Source of the DNA: Leptoclinus maculatus
Lineage: Eukaryota > Chordata > Actinopteri > Perciformes > Stichaeidae
Direction: 5' to 3'
NCBI GenBank assembly: GCA_032191485.1
Contig: JAVDOI010000005.1
Coordinates: 4,554,501-4,618,500, forward strand
Length of the DNA: 64,000 nt
Part shown: piece by piece, positions 24,116-34,140 of the stretch
Numbering within the stretch: position 1 is the stretch's first letter
How the letters are laid out: every line of letters begins with the position of its first letter
The notes under the pieces: generated by a model
Database searches by the model: none
The model's input: the letters and a program-made list of their open reading frames with translations, nothing else
What the model was told of the DNA's origin: nothing
Translations under genes and position numbers: made by a program

Positions 24116-24355
24116 CCGCAGCGGGTTGTCGTATCTTTAAGGAAGAATAATGTGCCGACGCCGCCTGCAGACCTCGAGGATGAGCACCTGTGGATCAAAG
24201 GCCGCGGAGAGTGGAAGGAGGCCGAATTGTTTCAGAGATTGAGTGAGCCCAAGCAGACAGGAATCTATGAGTCCTCCGCTCCGGTCCTTGGATGTGTTCG
24301 AGGAATCTCAGCGGAGCTCAGCATCATTTTTCTCAGTCTGCCTAGTCATCATTGT
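24116..24355 (+). other. Possible internal exon, unrecognised
   Basis: A pyrimidine-rich run ending in CTCATTTTTCCCAG (to 24115) looks like a strong 3' splice site. The following frame is open for about 80 codons and its middle is GC3-rich, for example ...PPADLEDEHLWIKGRGEW... and ELFQRLSEPKQTGIYESS. A usable donor (TGT|GTATGT) lies at 24356. No domain is recognised and the last third of the frame loses coding bias, so the exon, if real, may end earlier. The surrounding frame stops at 24376. It could equally be a chance open stretch. Confidence 0.22.
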
Positions 24356-24609
24356 GTATGTTGTTTATTTCTTTAGCTGTAAGTCTCAAAGGCGAAACAG
24401 TTTAGTAGAAAAAAAAAATGAAGATGGAACAATAACAATAAAATACAGTGAAATCAATTGCATGTTTTTTTTTTAGGAAATGGATCCTGTTCTTTTGCTA
24501 GTCTACAAACCATTGCAGACTTGTATTTTAACACAAGAAAGTGTTTCCTCTACGCTTCAGTTTAGACACACCCTTTGGGCAGACCATCCCCAGTAATCAG
24601 ATTGAAATG

Positions 24610-24852
24610 GTAAATGGACTTGTACTTGTATAGCGCTTCTTTAGTCCTATGACCACTCAAAGCACTTTAACACTACATGTCGTCATTCACTCATTGACAC
24701 CCATTCATACACTGATGGCAGGGGCTACCTGCCGCTGTCATCAAGCTGCCACCTGCCCATCAGGACTATCTAACCATTCATACTCATTCATACGTACTGG
24801 TGCATTGTGGGGGTTAAGTGTCTTGCCCAAAGACACATCGACATTGACTAGC
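24610..24852 (-). mobile_element. tRNA-derived SINE, 5'-truncated
   Basis: On the minus strand it carries GTGTCTTTGGGCAAGACACT and ends with GTGCTTTGAGTGGTCATAGG and ATACAAGTACAAGTCCATTT. It is the same family as 10302-10500 but lacks the tRNA-like head and B box, and it has an extra central segment built on GAATG(A/G)GT repeats. Confidence 0.75.
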
Positions 24853-26993
24853 TGAGTCCATCTGAAACTGTCTAAAAATATTCCCACCAAAAACCAACTT
24901 ACTGGTATAATTATTTAGACAGTTACATAACACAACATCAATTTAACAAAAAATCAAAAATGTTGAGCTCAAGATGGAACTAGTTGCTTTGTTAAACCTG
25001 CAATAACTGTTTTTTTTTGGGCACTTGGGAGCAGCACAAATGAAACACATTACTGAAATTGTACTACTTTTCCCATTAACGAGTGGTGTAGAATATTAAA
25101 ATGATTTGCATTACAGTTATAACGTAACGCTGACTTACTGCGTTACCAGAGCACATTTGTTTTTTGTGCCAGGTAGGCTGATTTTTTGATGAGGTGAACG
25201 CTCGGCCCGGTCAGTTTGCCTCCTCACATCGTATCGAGTTGAACTTTGATGGACATTTCCGACGATTTTTGCCTCGGGTGCATGTGTGACCGTGCAAAAG
25301 CATGCATTGCACCCTCAGTTTAATGTTTGGCAACCTCAATTTATTAATGTAGTAATTTATCGGTCTGGTCGTTTTTTCGAGAATTCAGTAAAAATCTCAC
25401 CTGGCACTAGAGGAGAAGTCAAGGGATCACCAAAGTCATTAGGCTTGATCCTCTGTCTGGACACATGCTAATCCAACTGCTGATTTATTACCTGACGATT
25501 CTACTGGACCAAAGTTGTGGACCACCGAACAAACTGACCAACACTGCCAAGCCACGATGACAAATGATTACAACATTTTAGGTCATTTTATGGGGTATGC
25601 ATATTCATTACATAATTCTGTTTGGTATAGTGTACCAGTAGTATACAGCTCAAAAATATATAAAAATATGTATACGTCTTTGAAAACGCCACCAAGAGGC
25701 CACCAAACCACTCTTTTAGTTTTACAAATTAAAAAAAGAAAGAAATCCCAGGTAAACATTTCCTGTTTTTTGCAGAGAAAATCTTAAATGCATAAATATA
25801 AATGAACGACCTTATGAGACGGCCAGAGTGAAGTGACAGATTTCCCTGTTTGGAACCACAGCTCCTAAGCCTACCGCTCATTGAAAATCCATAAGCATAG
25901 CACGTGTCACATCTGCATGCATGCAAGACTCACCTCATCTGTTACACAATCTCCTGGGGCTACCCAACAGTAATCTTCCAATAGACAAAGCAGCCTTCAG
26001 GCAGTCCAGCTATCAAACACTCTCACTGCCGGTGTGTTTATGGATTTTCAGCATGTTCACTCGAAGAAATTAAGGTCCATCCCCACAGGATGTTCCACAT
26101 TACGAGCCACTCAATACTTTTTGACACCAAAGCGACGAGGACAGTGACTCCTGTGCGGGGAGTTTCCGGGCCGCCCTGCTCACCGAAAGCAAGATATATA
26201 AATAAAGACGTCCAATAAATTTGAAAATGCAGCAAAGATGTGCAATGTGAACTCCCCGTAGGAGAAAATGTGTTTGATAAAAACTCAGCCGCATGTCTAG
26301 CATGATAAATGGCATCACTCCACACCCCCTCCGCCAAAGAGTCAGCCAGCAGTAATAAGAATACAGTAAGTAGTGTCATTCATCCTCTGCTTGGAAGAGC
26401 ACACTTCAAGCGCCACATGCCAAGAGGACCACTATTCTGCAAATAGAGTGCACCTTCCAGAAATAATTGAAAGGTCCCTGCATACAATGTAATAGAATTG
26501 TCTTCTTTTTAGATGTTGCTGCGCTGGGCATACGGAGAATCAGAAGACCAATGGCGTTCCATTCTGTGGTTTCTTTATGCATTTTGTTATGTGTTTATGT
26601 GTTAACATTTTCATTGATATGAAAGCCCTGGCATGAAGCACTCCTACAGTGGCCACTAGCCTGATGCCTTCATGTTAATCCAAAGGTTATTCAAACATTA
26701 AAATGGACTGCTGTTGTGTTGGCAGGTGCAGGGAGCTGATTTACATTTGGCATTATAATAGCTGCTGTGATGCAGAGGAAACTTAGATAAAAACATGTGA
26801 GTGTTATATGGAATAAATTGGAGATAATTCACTCCAATCAATAGATGTAGACGTCGATTTGGTTTAAAAACAGTCTGTGCTGAACCCAGTGGGCCGAAAT
26901 AATGTTTTTAAATATGTTTTATGAACATGTTTCATATCAGCCTTGTATCACGCATGCAGAAATGCACAGTGTTTAACATTGTAAAACAATTGA
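24853..26993. other. Gene-free stretch
   Basis: A GTAACGCTGACTTACTGCG phrase near 25125 hints at a decayed element, but no end could be fixed. Paired minus-strand frames at 26038-26379 and 26100-26318 lack motifs. Confidence 0.35.
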
Positions 26994-27200
26994 TTAGGGT
27001 TTAGAAAACAAAACATCTTGGTTTGTGTTAAAATAATAACCTAACAACAACCTTTACAGCGTAAATACTGTAAATAAACAAGCTTAGCAGACTTTCTTAT
27101 GACATTACGAAACAACATGATGTGACAAGCGTAAAGTCAACGTTTACTTGCACACGGGACACGAACAACGGTCTCCTGGGTGAAAGTCCTGTCCTGCCGG
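26994..27200 (+). repeat. GTTTAGGCAACAAA-family repeat, long copy
   Basis: It starts TTAGGGTTTAGAAAACAAAA, passes TTGGTTTGTGTTAAAATAA, and ends with ACACGGGACACGAACAACGG and TCTCCTGGGTGAAAGTCC. It links the head seen at 12121 and the tail seen at 23080 as one family. Confidence 0.6.
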
Positions 27201-28172
27201 TGGCAGCAGGGTAGAAGGGAGATAATCTGATTTGGGATTATTGCAGAAGATAACCTCTGTAACAAACACAACCTTATGACGCACGTTTTGTTCAGTAACA
27301 TGATCTCCACACATTAAGACCACTTTTAAGATTTGAATGCAATCGGCAGAAGTAAAAAGCTAGTAAAAAGCTATGTTAGGCCATAAACAACTAACACAAT
27401 CTATTTTAGCCACTTATTAGCAGCTCCCTTTTTAAAAACATGTTAAAGCCTTAAAAAAAATCACAACGTCATTTCTAACATAGAACAAAACATGTATTAA
27501 ATTCCCCAAATAACCCATTGAAAAGACCGATTGACTTTGAAATGGGGGAACCAGAAGTGCAGAAATGCTGACTCATTTCCCGGTTTTAGGACTCATTCCT
27601 GCGGCACTCTTCGAGGGGGCACCTCTACTTTGTACCTCCTCGTCTCCTCCTACATCTGACCCGGAAATCAACCTCAGCGCGTCATCTCGAAGGGTGTCTC
27701 CATTCCCAAAATGCACCCCGAGGAGCAAGGAGGGAGGAGGCGTGCTGGAGGAGCTGTGAGCGAGGAGGCAAAGGTGTGTAGTCTTTTTGCCTTGCCATAT
27801 TACGCTACGTTGAGTATTGAATTGAAAGTAAATACAGAAGTTTTCGTGAGCACTCTTATTCCCATCTGACAGAGACGGACGCCTGGAGACGTCCCGAACA
27901 TGGCAAAATGCAAAGCAAAGACAAAGCACAGATTTGAAAGGTCTTCACTGCAGTACATCACAGCAGCAAGAGTCACTCAGGGGAAAGATTACAAACAGTT
28001 ATTCAAGCTAGTTTCTAGTGAGTGCTAACTGACAGACATATCATCCAGAAGTGAATAGGAACCAAGTGTAGGTCGACAAAATACATTTCTGAAACACAGC
28101 AGCATGGTTTTCAAAATAGTTGGTGTGTTGGAGAGCAGCAGTGGTTTGTAGTAAATGAGGTAAAACATTGTC
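27201..28172. other. Gene-free stretch with one GC-rich patch
   Basis: The patch at 27595-27760 (CGAGGAGCAAGGAGGGAGG and its mirror-like CCTCCTCGTCTCCTCCTAC) keeps frames open on both strands. The opposing CCTCCT and AGGAGG blocks suggest a decayed inverted repeat rather than an exon. Confidence 0.35.
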
Positions 28173-28180
28173 CTTTAGGT

Positions 28181-28468
28181 CAGGCGGTCGGGACCCCCAA
28201 GGGGGTCGTGAGATGATTTCCAGGGGTGGCCAGATGGTAAAAAACAAATACAAAGAAATATCTAAGAATAGATTTTATTGATTGTGTTTGTGAGCGCCAA
28301 AGTGTGCTATCACATGGGTTTCTGTTGGGGGGTTTCAAGATCAAAAATCTACAGTGTCTGGAACACATTAAAAATGCTTACTAAACTAAACTGGGGGGAT
28401 GGGGGGGGTCGCTAACACCAAACTGATTATTCTGAGGGGCTGTGACTCGTGAAGTTTGAGAACCGCTG
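28181..28468. mobile_element. hAT-type MITE with 8-bp duplication CTTTAGGT
   Basis: CTTTAGGT lies immediately outside both ends (28173-28180 and 28469-28476). The element runs from CAGGCGGTCGGGACCCCCAA to GAAGTTTGAGAACCGCTG, the ends of a widespread hAT family (CAGTGGTTCTCAAAC...GGGGTCGCGACCCC). The left end looks shortened by about 12 bases relative to the usual terminus. There is no coding remnant. Confidence 0.75.
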
Positions 28469-28476
28469 CTTTAGGT

Positions 28477-28691
28477 CAGTGGCTCCTAACCAGGGATTCT
28501 TGAGAGAATTCCATGAGGTAGCCAGAGAAGTTTATTTTCACTATTTAATTAACTTTAGAAGTGAGTCCAATGTGACTAAGAGTCATAAGAGTGACTATTC
28601 TGATCATAGGTGTCACCTCCTCCACGCTTATCTACTACTTATAGTTGGCAACTATGGAATTCTGGTCCTAAATATTTTCACATGGACGTCC
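28477..28691. mobile_element. Second hAT-like element directly abutting the first
   Basis: It starts CAGTGGCTCCTAACCAGGG, a terminus of the same general type, directly after the shared CTTTAGGT. A third CTTTAGGT occurs at 28692-28699. The right end reads CATGGACGTCC rather than a clean CTG, so the boundary is provisional. Confidence 0.45.
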
Positions 28692-28699
28692 CTTTAGGT

Positions 28700-29589
28700 G
28701 ATACCTGCTATGCAACCACAAAGGATGCAGTTTTAGTGCATAAACCTTTTGTCCACTGTGTCTTATAATTAAAACTTGGGAGTGTTTCACTGTTGTTCTT
28801 TCTAAAACGGCCCGTGCTCCCTCTCTGTTACAGCTCACTTACTTCCTACTCAGGGCGCTGCTTGCTCGGCAAGACCCTTAATGAATATAAAGCATAGCTT
28901 TTTTGGTAAAACAACTCTCCCCGGACCCTTAGGGCTTGTTGATGTGCTGGCCACTCGCCCAAATACAGTAAATAGTCTTGGTGGCGGTTCAACAATGTGG
29001 TTTTTGTTCATTCCTGTAAGCACAATTTGCAGTTTCACTGGCTTGGTTCATTAGCAAAGTCTTTTAACACTCTATTATAGTTTGATGGTTTTTGTGGGGC
29101 GCATTTCACAGCATTAACTGTGCAGTGTTGCATAATGATAATAATGAATATTAATATAAGATCAAATGATATGGTGATTTTTCTAACTGTAGTTTGTGAA
29201 AGTTGCGCGGTGGACAAAATATCAGAAACACCTTGTCTGATAATACAGTACACTATAACACCACCACATTCTGAAAAAGTATGTGGTATCAACTAAAAGT
29301 GAAGATTAATGAGTGATACTGGTATAACCTTTTGTATTTTAGTACATTATAAAAGGTATTTGTAAGGTAAGATAAGAATCTAAACAGAACAGCAACTTTA
29401 GTGGATTTTATACCTTCACTGAATCCCTCTGTACGGATATTCTGTAATTTCCAAACACAGACGAAATACTTTAAAAATACTAAGAGGAACTTTCATTTTA
29501 TGTTGATATTGGTAGTCCGTGTGGATAAGAATATGTTGTGTTCCTGAGCACCAGATTCCCTTTAGATCCTCTGATTTTAGTGCAGCAGA
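28700..29589. other. Gene-free stretch
   Basis: Mostly AT-rich after 29050. Nothing with ends, domains or exon signals was found. Confidence 0.4.
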
Positions 29590-29850
29590 AATCGGTCTGT
29601 CCGCGCAGTCCTGGTTCTGGTTCTCCCGTGCCTCCCTTCCCTCCAGCATCATGGTGTCGCTGTTGGCTCGCAGCGTGGGTCGACGGAGCAGCGAGGTGAA
29701 GCTCTGCTCCTGGTCGGAGGAGGAGTCGCCGCAGCCCGGCGTGGAGCACTCCACCTCCTGCCGGAGATCCAACTGGAGGCCGAATGGCGGCAGCAAAGAG
29801 TCGGTCCAGCTGGTTGCTGCCGGAGCCCCCACTGGAGTCTGACCTGAAGG
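29590..29850 (-). pseudogene. Coding-like block, unrecognised (exon or decayed gene copy)
   Basis: On the minus strand one frame (open 29416-29919) is strongly GC3-biased between about 29600 and 29800. It includes LQLDLRQEVECSTPGCGDSS, SDQEQSFTSLLRRPTLRANS and DTMMLEGREARENQNQ. In the first third the neighbouring frame looks more protein-like (RNSFRSDSSGGSGSNQLDR, LFAAAIRP), which suggests a one-base frameshift near 29790. No splice donor follows on the minus strand within the biased region. A possible acceptor (GTGCACGCAG) lies upstream. I do not recognise the family. The plus-strand frame at 29519-29842 is its shadow. Confidence 0.35.
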
Positions 29851-30472
29851 AGTTTCTGGTGAACCTGCGTGCACTAAACAGCTTTGCCTGATTTTGGGGG
29901 GTATCAGGCCCCATGACAAGCATAAATAATAATAATTATATAGAAATAACTCTTTTAGTTATTTAGGTCATATTGACGCATCAGAATTAAATTGAGACGG
30001 TTTCGTAACCAGTTAAAAGTTCCTAGTTGTAACTTTAAGTACTTTGGTTAATAGCAGATTAGAATTTCTGATGAAGCCAGAGAAGAAAATGTAGCTAAAT
30101 AATGTTATCCTGCCAACTAAACTTTTCCTCAGATCACTTCAGCTACAGAACTTGACTGGTGTCTTCACTGGCGTCAATGGCTTCTCTGGTCCAGGATCAA
30201 CTCTTTTGATCGATCCAATCTGGAAGCATTTGGATGCATCGATTTCATGACATTTAATCTAGTTGTCTCATTTTTTCTGCCTGTTTTTTTTTTTTAAACT
30301 TTGTTTTTCATGTTAAATGAGTCAGTAACAGTCCTCTGCTTCCTCGGTCAGCTTTAAATCCATGCCAAAAGATACTTTCACAGAAACGATAAACAGGTGG
30401 AGCCGTGGAACCCCGCCAGGTTACACGATTGGCCGGAGGAGGGAGACCGACGTTAGGGACCACCCAGAGCCC
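29851..30472. other. Gene-free stretch
   Basis: AT-rich, with a T12 run near 30286-30297. No element end or exon seen. Confidence 0.4.
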
Positions 30473-30507
30473 CTGTGGTCCAGTCAGCCAGCCTGACTGG
30501 ACCACAG
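30473..30507. repeat. Perfect 15-bp hairpin
   Basis: CTGTGGTCCAGTCAG (30473-30487) pairs exactly with CTGACTGGACCACAG (30493-30507) around a 5-nt loop, CCAGC. The flanks do not extend the pairing, so it is too short for a usual microRNA precursor. Confidence 0.85.
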
Positions 30508-30596
30508 CACAGCACATTTCTCTCTCTTCATCTCCTGCTCTCGCTGTTTCCCTTCATTTTCATTGCGCTATTGGCCCAATTTGTGCAGCAGCCGCA

Positions 30597-31132
30597 GACT
30601 ATATACATTAAGTAGCCATTGTGACGTCACAATTTTGTGGATCCCGTTTTGAGGCCTCAAGTTTGGCACTTTGGCCGTCGCCATATTGTTTTTCTGTAGC
30701 TAGAAGTGACCATATTTGAACGAGAGAGTGGAGTTGGAAGGGTATTGAATTGCTGTTCCTCTATCCTGATTGATAGCTTGCCCTGACAGTGACTTATCAA
30801 TCACAAGGTAGCCCACCCTAAAGCATACACCACTTTATCATCTGGTATACCCTAAATGGGACTACAATTTACTAAATGAACATCATGCTGTATTGAAGAA
30901 GACTTGAAACTAGAGATTGAGACCATAAACTCATGTTTACAATGTTTACTGAGGGAGTAAATCAAGTGAGAAGTAGAGTCATTTTCTCACAGACTTCTAT
31001 ACAATTCGACTTCTTTACGCAACCAGAAGAGTCGCCCCCAAATGGCCATTTGAAAGAATGCTGATTTCAGGCACTTCTACATTGGCTTCACTCTTCAGGA
31101 CCAGAGGGGACGTCCTTTTATACAGTCAATGG
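30597..31132 (-). repeat. TATACAGTCTATGG-family MITE, copy 2 (most complete)
   Basis: It begins GACTATATACATTAAGTAG and ends CTTTTATACAGTCAATGG, so both outer ends carry inverted forms of the same motif. Between them are the conserved ATGAACATCATGCTGTATTG and AAACTCATGTTTACAATG blocks. The right half (from 31020: CCATTTGAAAGAATGC, ACATTGGCTTCACTCTTC) is missing from copies 1 and 3. Confidence 0.75.
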
Positions 31133-32406
31133 TAACAGCCCACCAGGAATCCAGGAAGTACTCCTTTGAGTACCACTTAGATTCAGCAACTAACACAACC
31201 ATCACATTGACTGTGAATGCAATGACAGAATGTGTTATCCATCTTCCCCTTCAGTCACTGAAATATACAGGAGAGCAACAGTAAATATTTACACCTTTTT
31301 GGAGTCTTGACAGATTCCTACATCTCCTCAAACTGTCACCACCAAAACAAATATTTAAAATACCCTTGGTTGTGGTGTGAAATTTAGGAAAAATATGACT
31401 TGGAATATTTGCTATTATTTTCATGATCAAATTGACCTGAAGAAGTCAGTTTTTGTGTTGTATCAAACTCAAACCCATATTCTAGTACAAACTCCATACT
31501 ATTGTGCATTCTGTACATTGATTTCATGTTTATCTTTAGGTATATAGTCTAATCCAGTGCCATATAACCCATTATTTATAGCCTAAGCTAGTTTGCAGTA
31601 ACCTTCTATAGATGGGCACTTAAAATACACAAATCAAATCGACCCACAACGAATGCACAAAACACAATCAATGAGACAATAGAATTGTCATAAAGTTCAA
31701 TGAAAAACACAAGATCGCTCATGACTACATGACTGGTCCCTCTTTTCAATTTGACTTTAAAATGAGGCACAATCCATTTGGTTTTAGAATTTTTAAGCAT
31801 AATATAAGCAATTTGAATTTGGTTTCTTATCAGCTTCATGTCCTGAATTGTAATTGCAAGATTATACATCATTATGAGAATGATGCCATTCATTCACCCC
31901 TTTGTGGTGTGATGACAATAGAGTTGAGGCTAATCTGATAGAATGTAATATAGTATGCTACAGCAGGGAGTGTACTGCACTCACATATACCTAAATAAAA
32001 TACTGTATATGCTGCACATGTTAAGTTACAGTATCACCCCTGTGTTGTCAACATGATAGCACTCAGTGTGACAGAGTCTAATGGAGGCAGGAGGATCCGT
32101 CTCAGATGAGTGGAGGCTTGGTGAGGATTAGATGATGAAACTTGAAAAACGGTGTTTTCGATTTTCTGTGAGACAAAGTTAAAGCTTTTGTTATATACGT
32201 CAGAAACCCCTCTAGGGTATCAGACTTGATCCATCCACGCCATTGTGTAATGAATTTGGATGCCCGATATTTATAGAGATGACCTTTACGTATCGTGTCA
32301 TGTATCGGTAAATGTCCATTAAATTAGGAAACGTTGGTGCAAAGGGAAACAAGTGATATGTACTTTTTAAGGGCAACTCTTTTTTTCCTCTTTTCGATCA
32401 ATACAG
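31133..32406. other. Gene-free stretch leading into a splice-acceptor-like run
   Basis: No repeats with ends. The last 30 bases (CTTTTTTTCCTCTTTTCG...ATACAG) form a good 3' splice site for the block that follows. Confidence 0.4.
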
Positions 32407-32487
32407 GAAGGACAGCTGGAGGCGGAGGCAGACAGCAGAGAGCCAGCAGCAATACCAACCACAATCGGGACGCCACACTACCCGTGA
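32407..32487 (+). other. Possible exon after a strong splice acceptor, frame uncertain
   Basis: Directly after a long pyrimidine tract and TACAG lies an almost T-free block of about 80 bases. In the first frame it encodes a short acidic tail (EGQLEAEADSREPAAIPTTI) ending in TGA at 32485. Because T is rare, the other two frames are open too, so composition cannot fix the frame. ATTAAA near 32570 could serve as a polyadenylation signal if this is a last exon. I do not recognise the sequence. It may be a terminal coding exon, an untranslated exon, or chance. Confidence 0.28.
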
Positions 32488-33684
32488 CCGCATTATGGCC
32501 TTTCTGAGTTTGGTTTGTTTATGCAGCCGTTACTGTTAAGTGTGAGGCATATATTGTATCAAATTATAAAAATTAAACTGGCGATGAAGTGATGTAGACT
32601 AATGTTGGATAGTGCACAATAGAGGATGAGTCATTCATTCAGGGCCACAGTAAACCAGAGCAGCTCTATATGCAGCACTGCTGCCTGGAGGGTCAGTGCT
32701 GTGGGTGGTAAAAATGTGCATTTCTTGTTTGTTTTTTTCACCATATCTGAATAATTATTTGGGTATACATATACATTCATGAACTCAAACCATAATACAT
32801 TTATAGAACAGGTTTTACTATATGATAGTAGCGGTAGATGGATTTGCAATAGGAACTCCGACTTTGAGTGTAGTTTCATTGAACATTTTATTAATTGGAA
32901 CTTTTCGAGTTCTCTGGAAGGCAGCATAAGTACACTAATACTCTAGTTTTACATTTTACTGAACACTAAATCCATTTTGTCAGTTAGTATTGCAACAGGA
33001 GTGTACGGAGGACACGGGAAATAGTGGCAGTACAGCAATCAGAGGCAGAGCCAGCTCTGCAGTTTTTCCGGGACTTTAATTAAACAAACTCCAGACACAA
33101 AAAAACCTAGCTCATTCCAGAGCTCTGTCACAAAACCAGAAGAAATAAACTCTTTCAGCCGGGCCACTCTCTCCAACCCTGAAGATCTTATGGAGAAGCG
33201 ACTCTCCTCCTCTCGCAGCACGTTCTCTCTGATCAGCTTCCCTGCTTGACATTTACTCAGCTCCAGGTGTCCCTTCCCACACCTGATCCCAATGCTCTCC
33301 TGAGGGAGTGGGTGGAGCCCTCTGGCTGTACGTAATGTATATGCCTCTAATTACCCTGCCCCTCAGCCCCTTACACTGTGTACAGTCCCTTTTTTAGACT
33401 GTCTATTGATCCTGCTCCCATTTTAAACAATTTATTTTCCTTTTTCCAGAGAAAAGTGTTAGTTGTCCCGCTCATGTTAATCAATCACAACCTGTATACA
33501 GTCCAGAGAAGAAGGCTAATAAAGCAACTCTGTTAAGAACACCGGTGCATGTGGGCGGTCGCCATGTAAGGTCTTTGATATGTGCTATGTAAAAATAACC
33601 CGACCACGATATTTGATCATTATTCATCTGTGATCAACACTGTATTTGAGAACAACGGTGTTGTGTTGCTCAAGTGTTTCACAG
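32488..33684. other. Gene-free stretch
   Basis: The GC-richer part at 33030-33370 has a 60-residue minus-strand frame (33039-33221) with SRFSIRSSGLERVARLKEFI, which looks faintly protein-like, but there is no splice pair or known motif. Confidence 0.35.
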
Positions 33685-34140
33685 ACATCACAGGCTCACA
33701 TGCATCGGCTCAGACTGGTGGTGAGGGATAAGCTGGGGAATCTCAGACTGCTGAAGGTCAGGTATGTGAGTCTTTTTTGGGGTTTGTTCCATAATATCAT
33801 GCCGCATGCCCTCACCCTCTGCAGCCTGCTCCAGAGACAGACCGTTGGCTCTATGTACACCCAGGGAATCACCTTGCACTTTACCAAGAGTGTATCAATT
33901 ATCAGGTAAATTAAATTTAGCCATATTGTCTCGGTTTCATAGTGCAGATTACGCAAATGTTTTTAATAATGCCGGCAGCAGTTCACCGTGTGGGAATCCT
34001 AATATTGCTTGTGTAATTATATTTTATTGTAGCCTAATATCTCTTTTATTGTTTCTAGCTCAGTGCAGGCAGCATGGTCCATGGACAGAAGAGTCACATC
34101 AACATTTAATATCAGCAAAAGAAAGAGAGACTTTAGATAG
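33685..34140 (+). CDS. Cryptic three-exon gene model, unrecognised small protein or gene 3' end
   Basis: Three blocks have paired splice signals. Exon a is 33685-33761 (acceptor GTGTTTCACAG, donor CAG|GTATGTG). Exon b is 33825-33905 (acceptor CTCACCCTCTGCAG, donor CAG|GTAAATT). Exon c starts at 34059 (acceptor TTTATTGTTTCTAG). Both junctions are phase 2 and exon b is 81 nt, so one frame runs unbroken through all three to TAG at 34138-34140, about 79 codons. An AATAAA follows at 34521. Fragments of the predicted product are HRLRLVVRDKLGNLRLLK in exon a and QTVGSMYTQGITLHFTK in exon b. No domain is recognised. The first ATG (33700) has a poor context, so these could be the last exons of a longer gene. 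The first intron is only 63 nt. Chance is not excluded. Confidence 0.35.

Noticed and set aside
29498..29923. 141-residue minus-strand frame as the main product of this block
   Set aside because: Only its first third looks protein-like; the GC3-biased codons in the remainder lie in the other minus-strand frame, so I describe the block in that frame.
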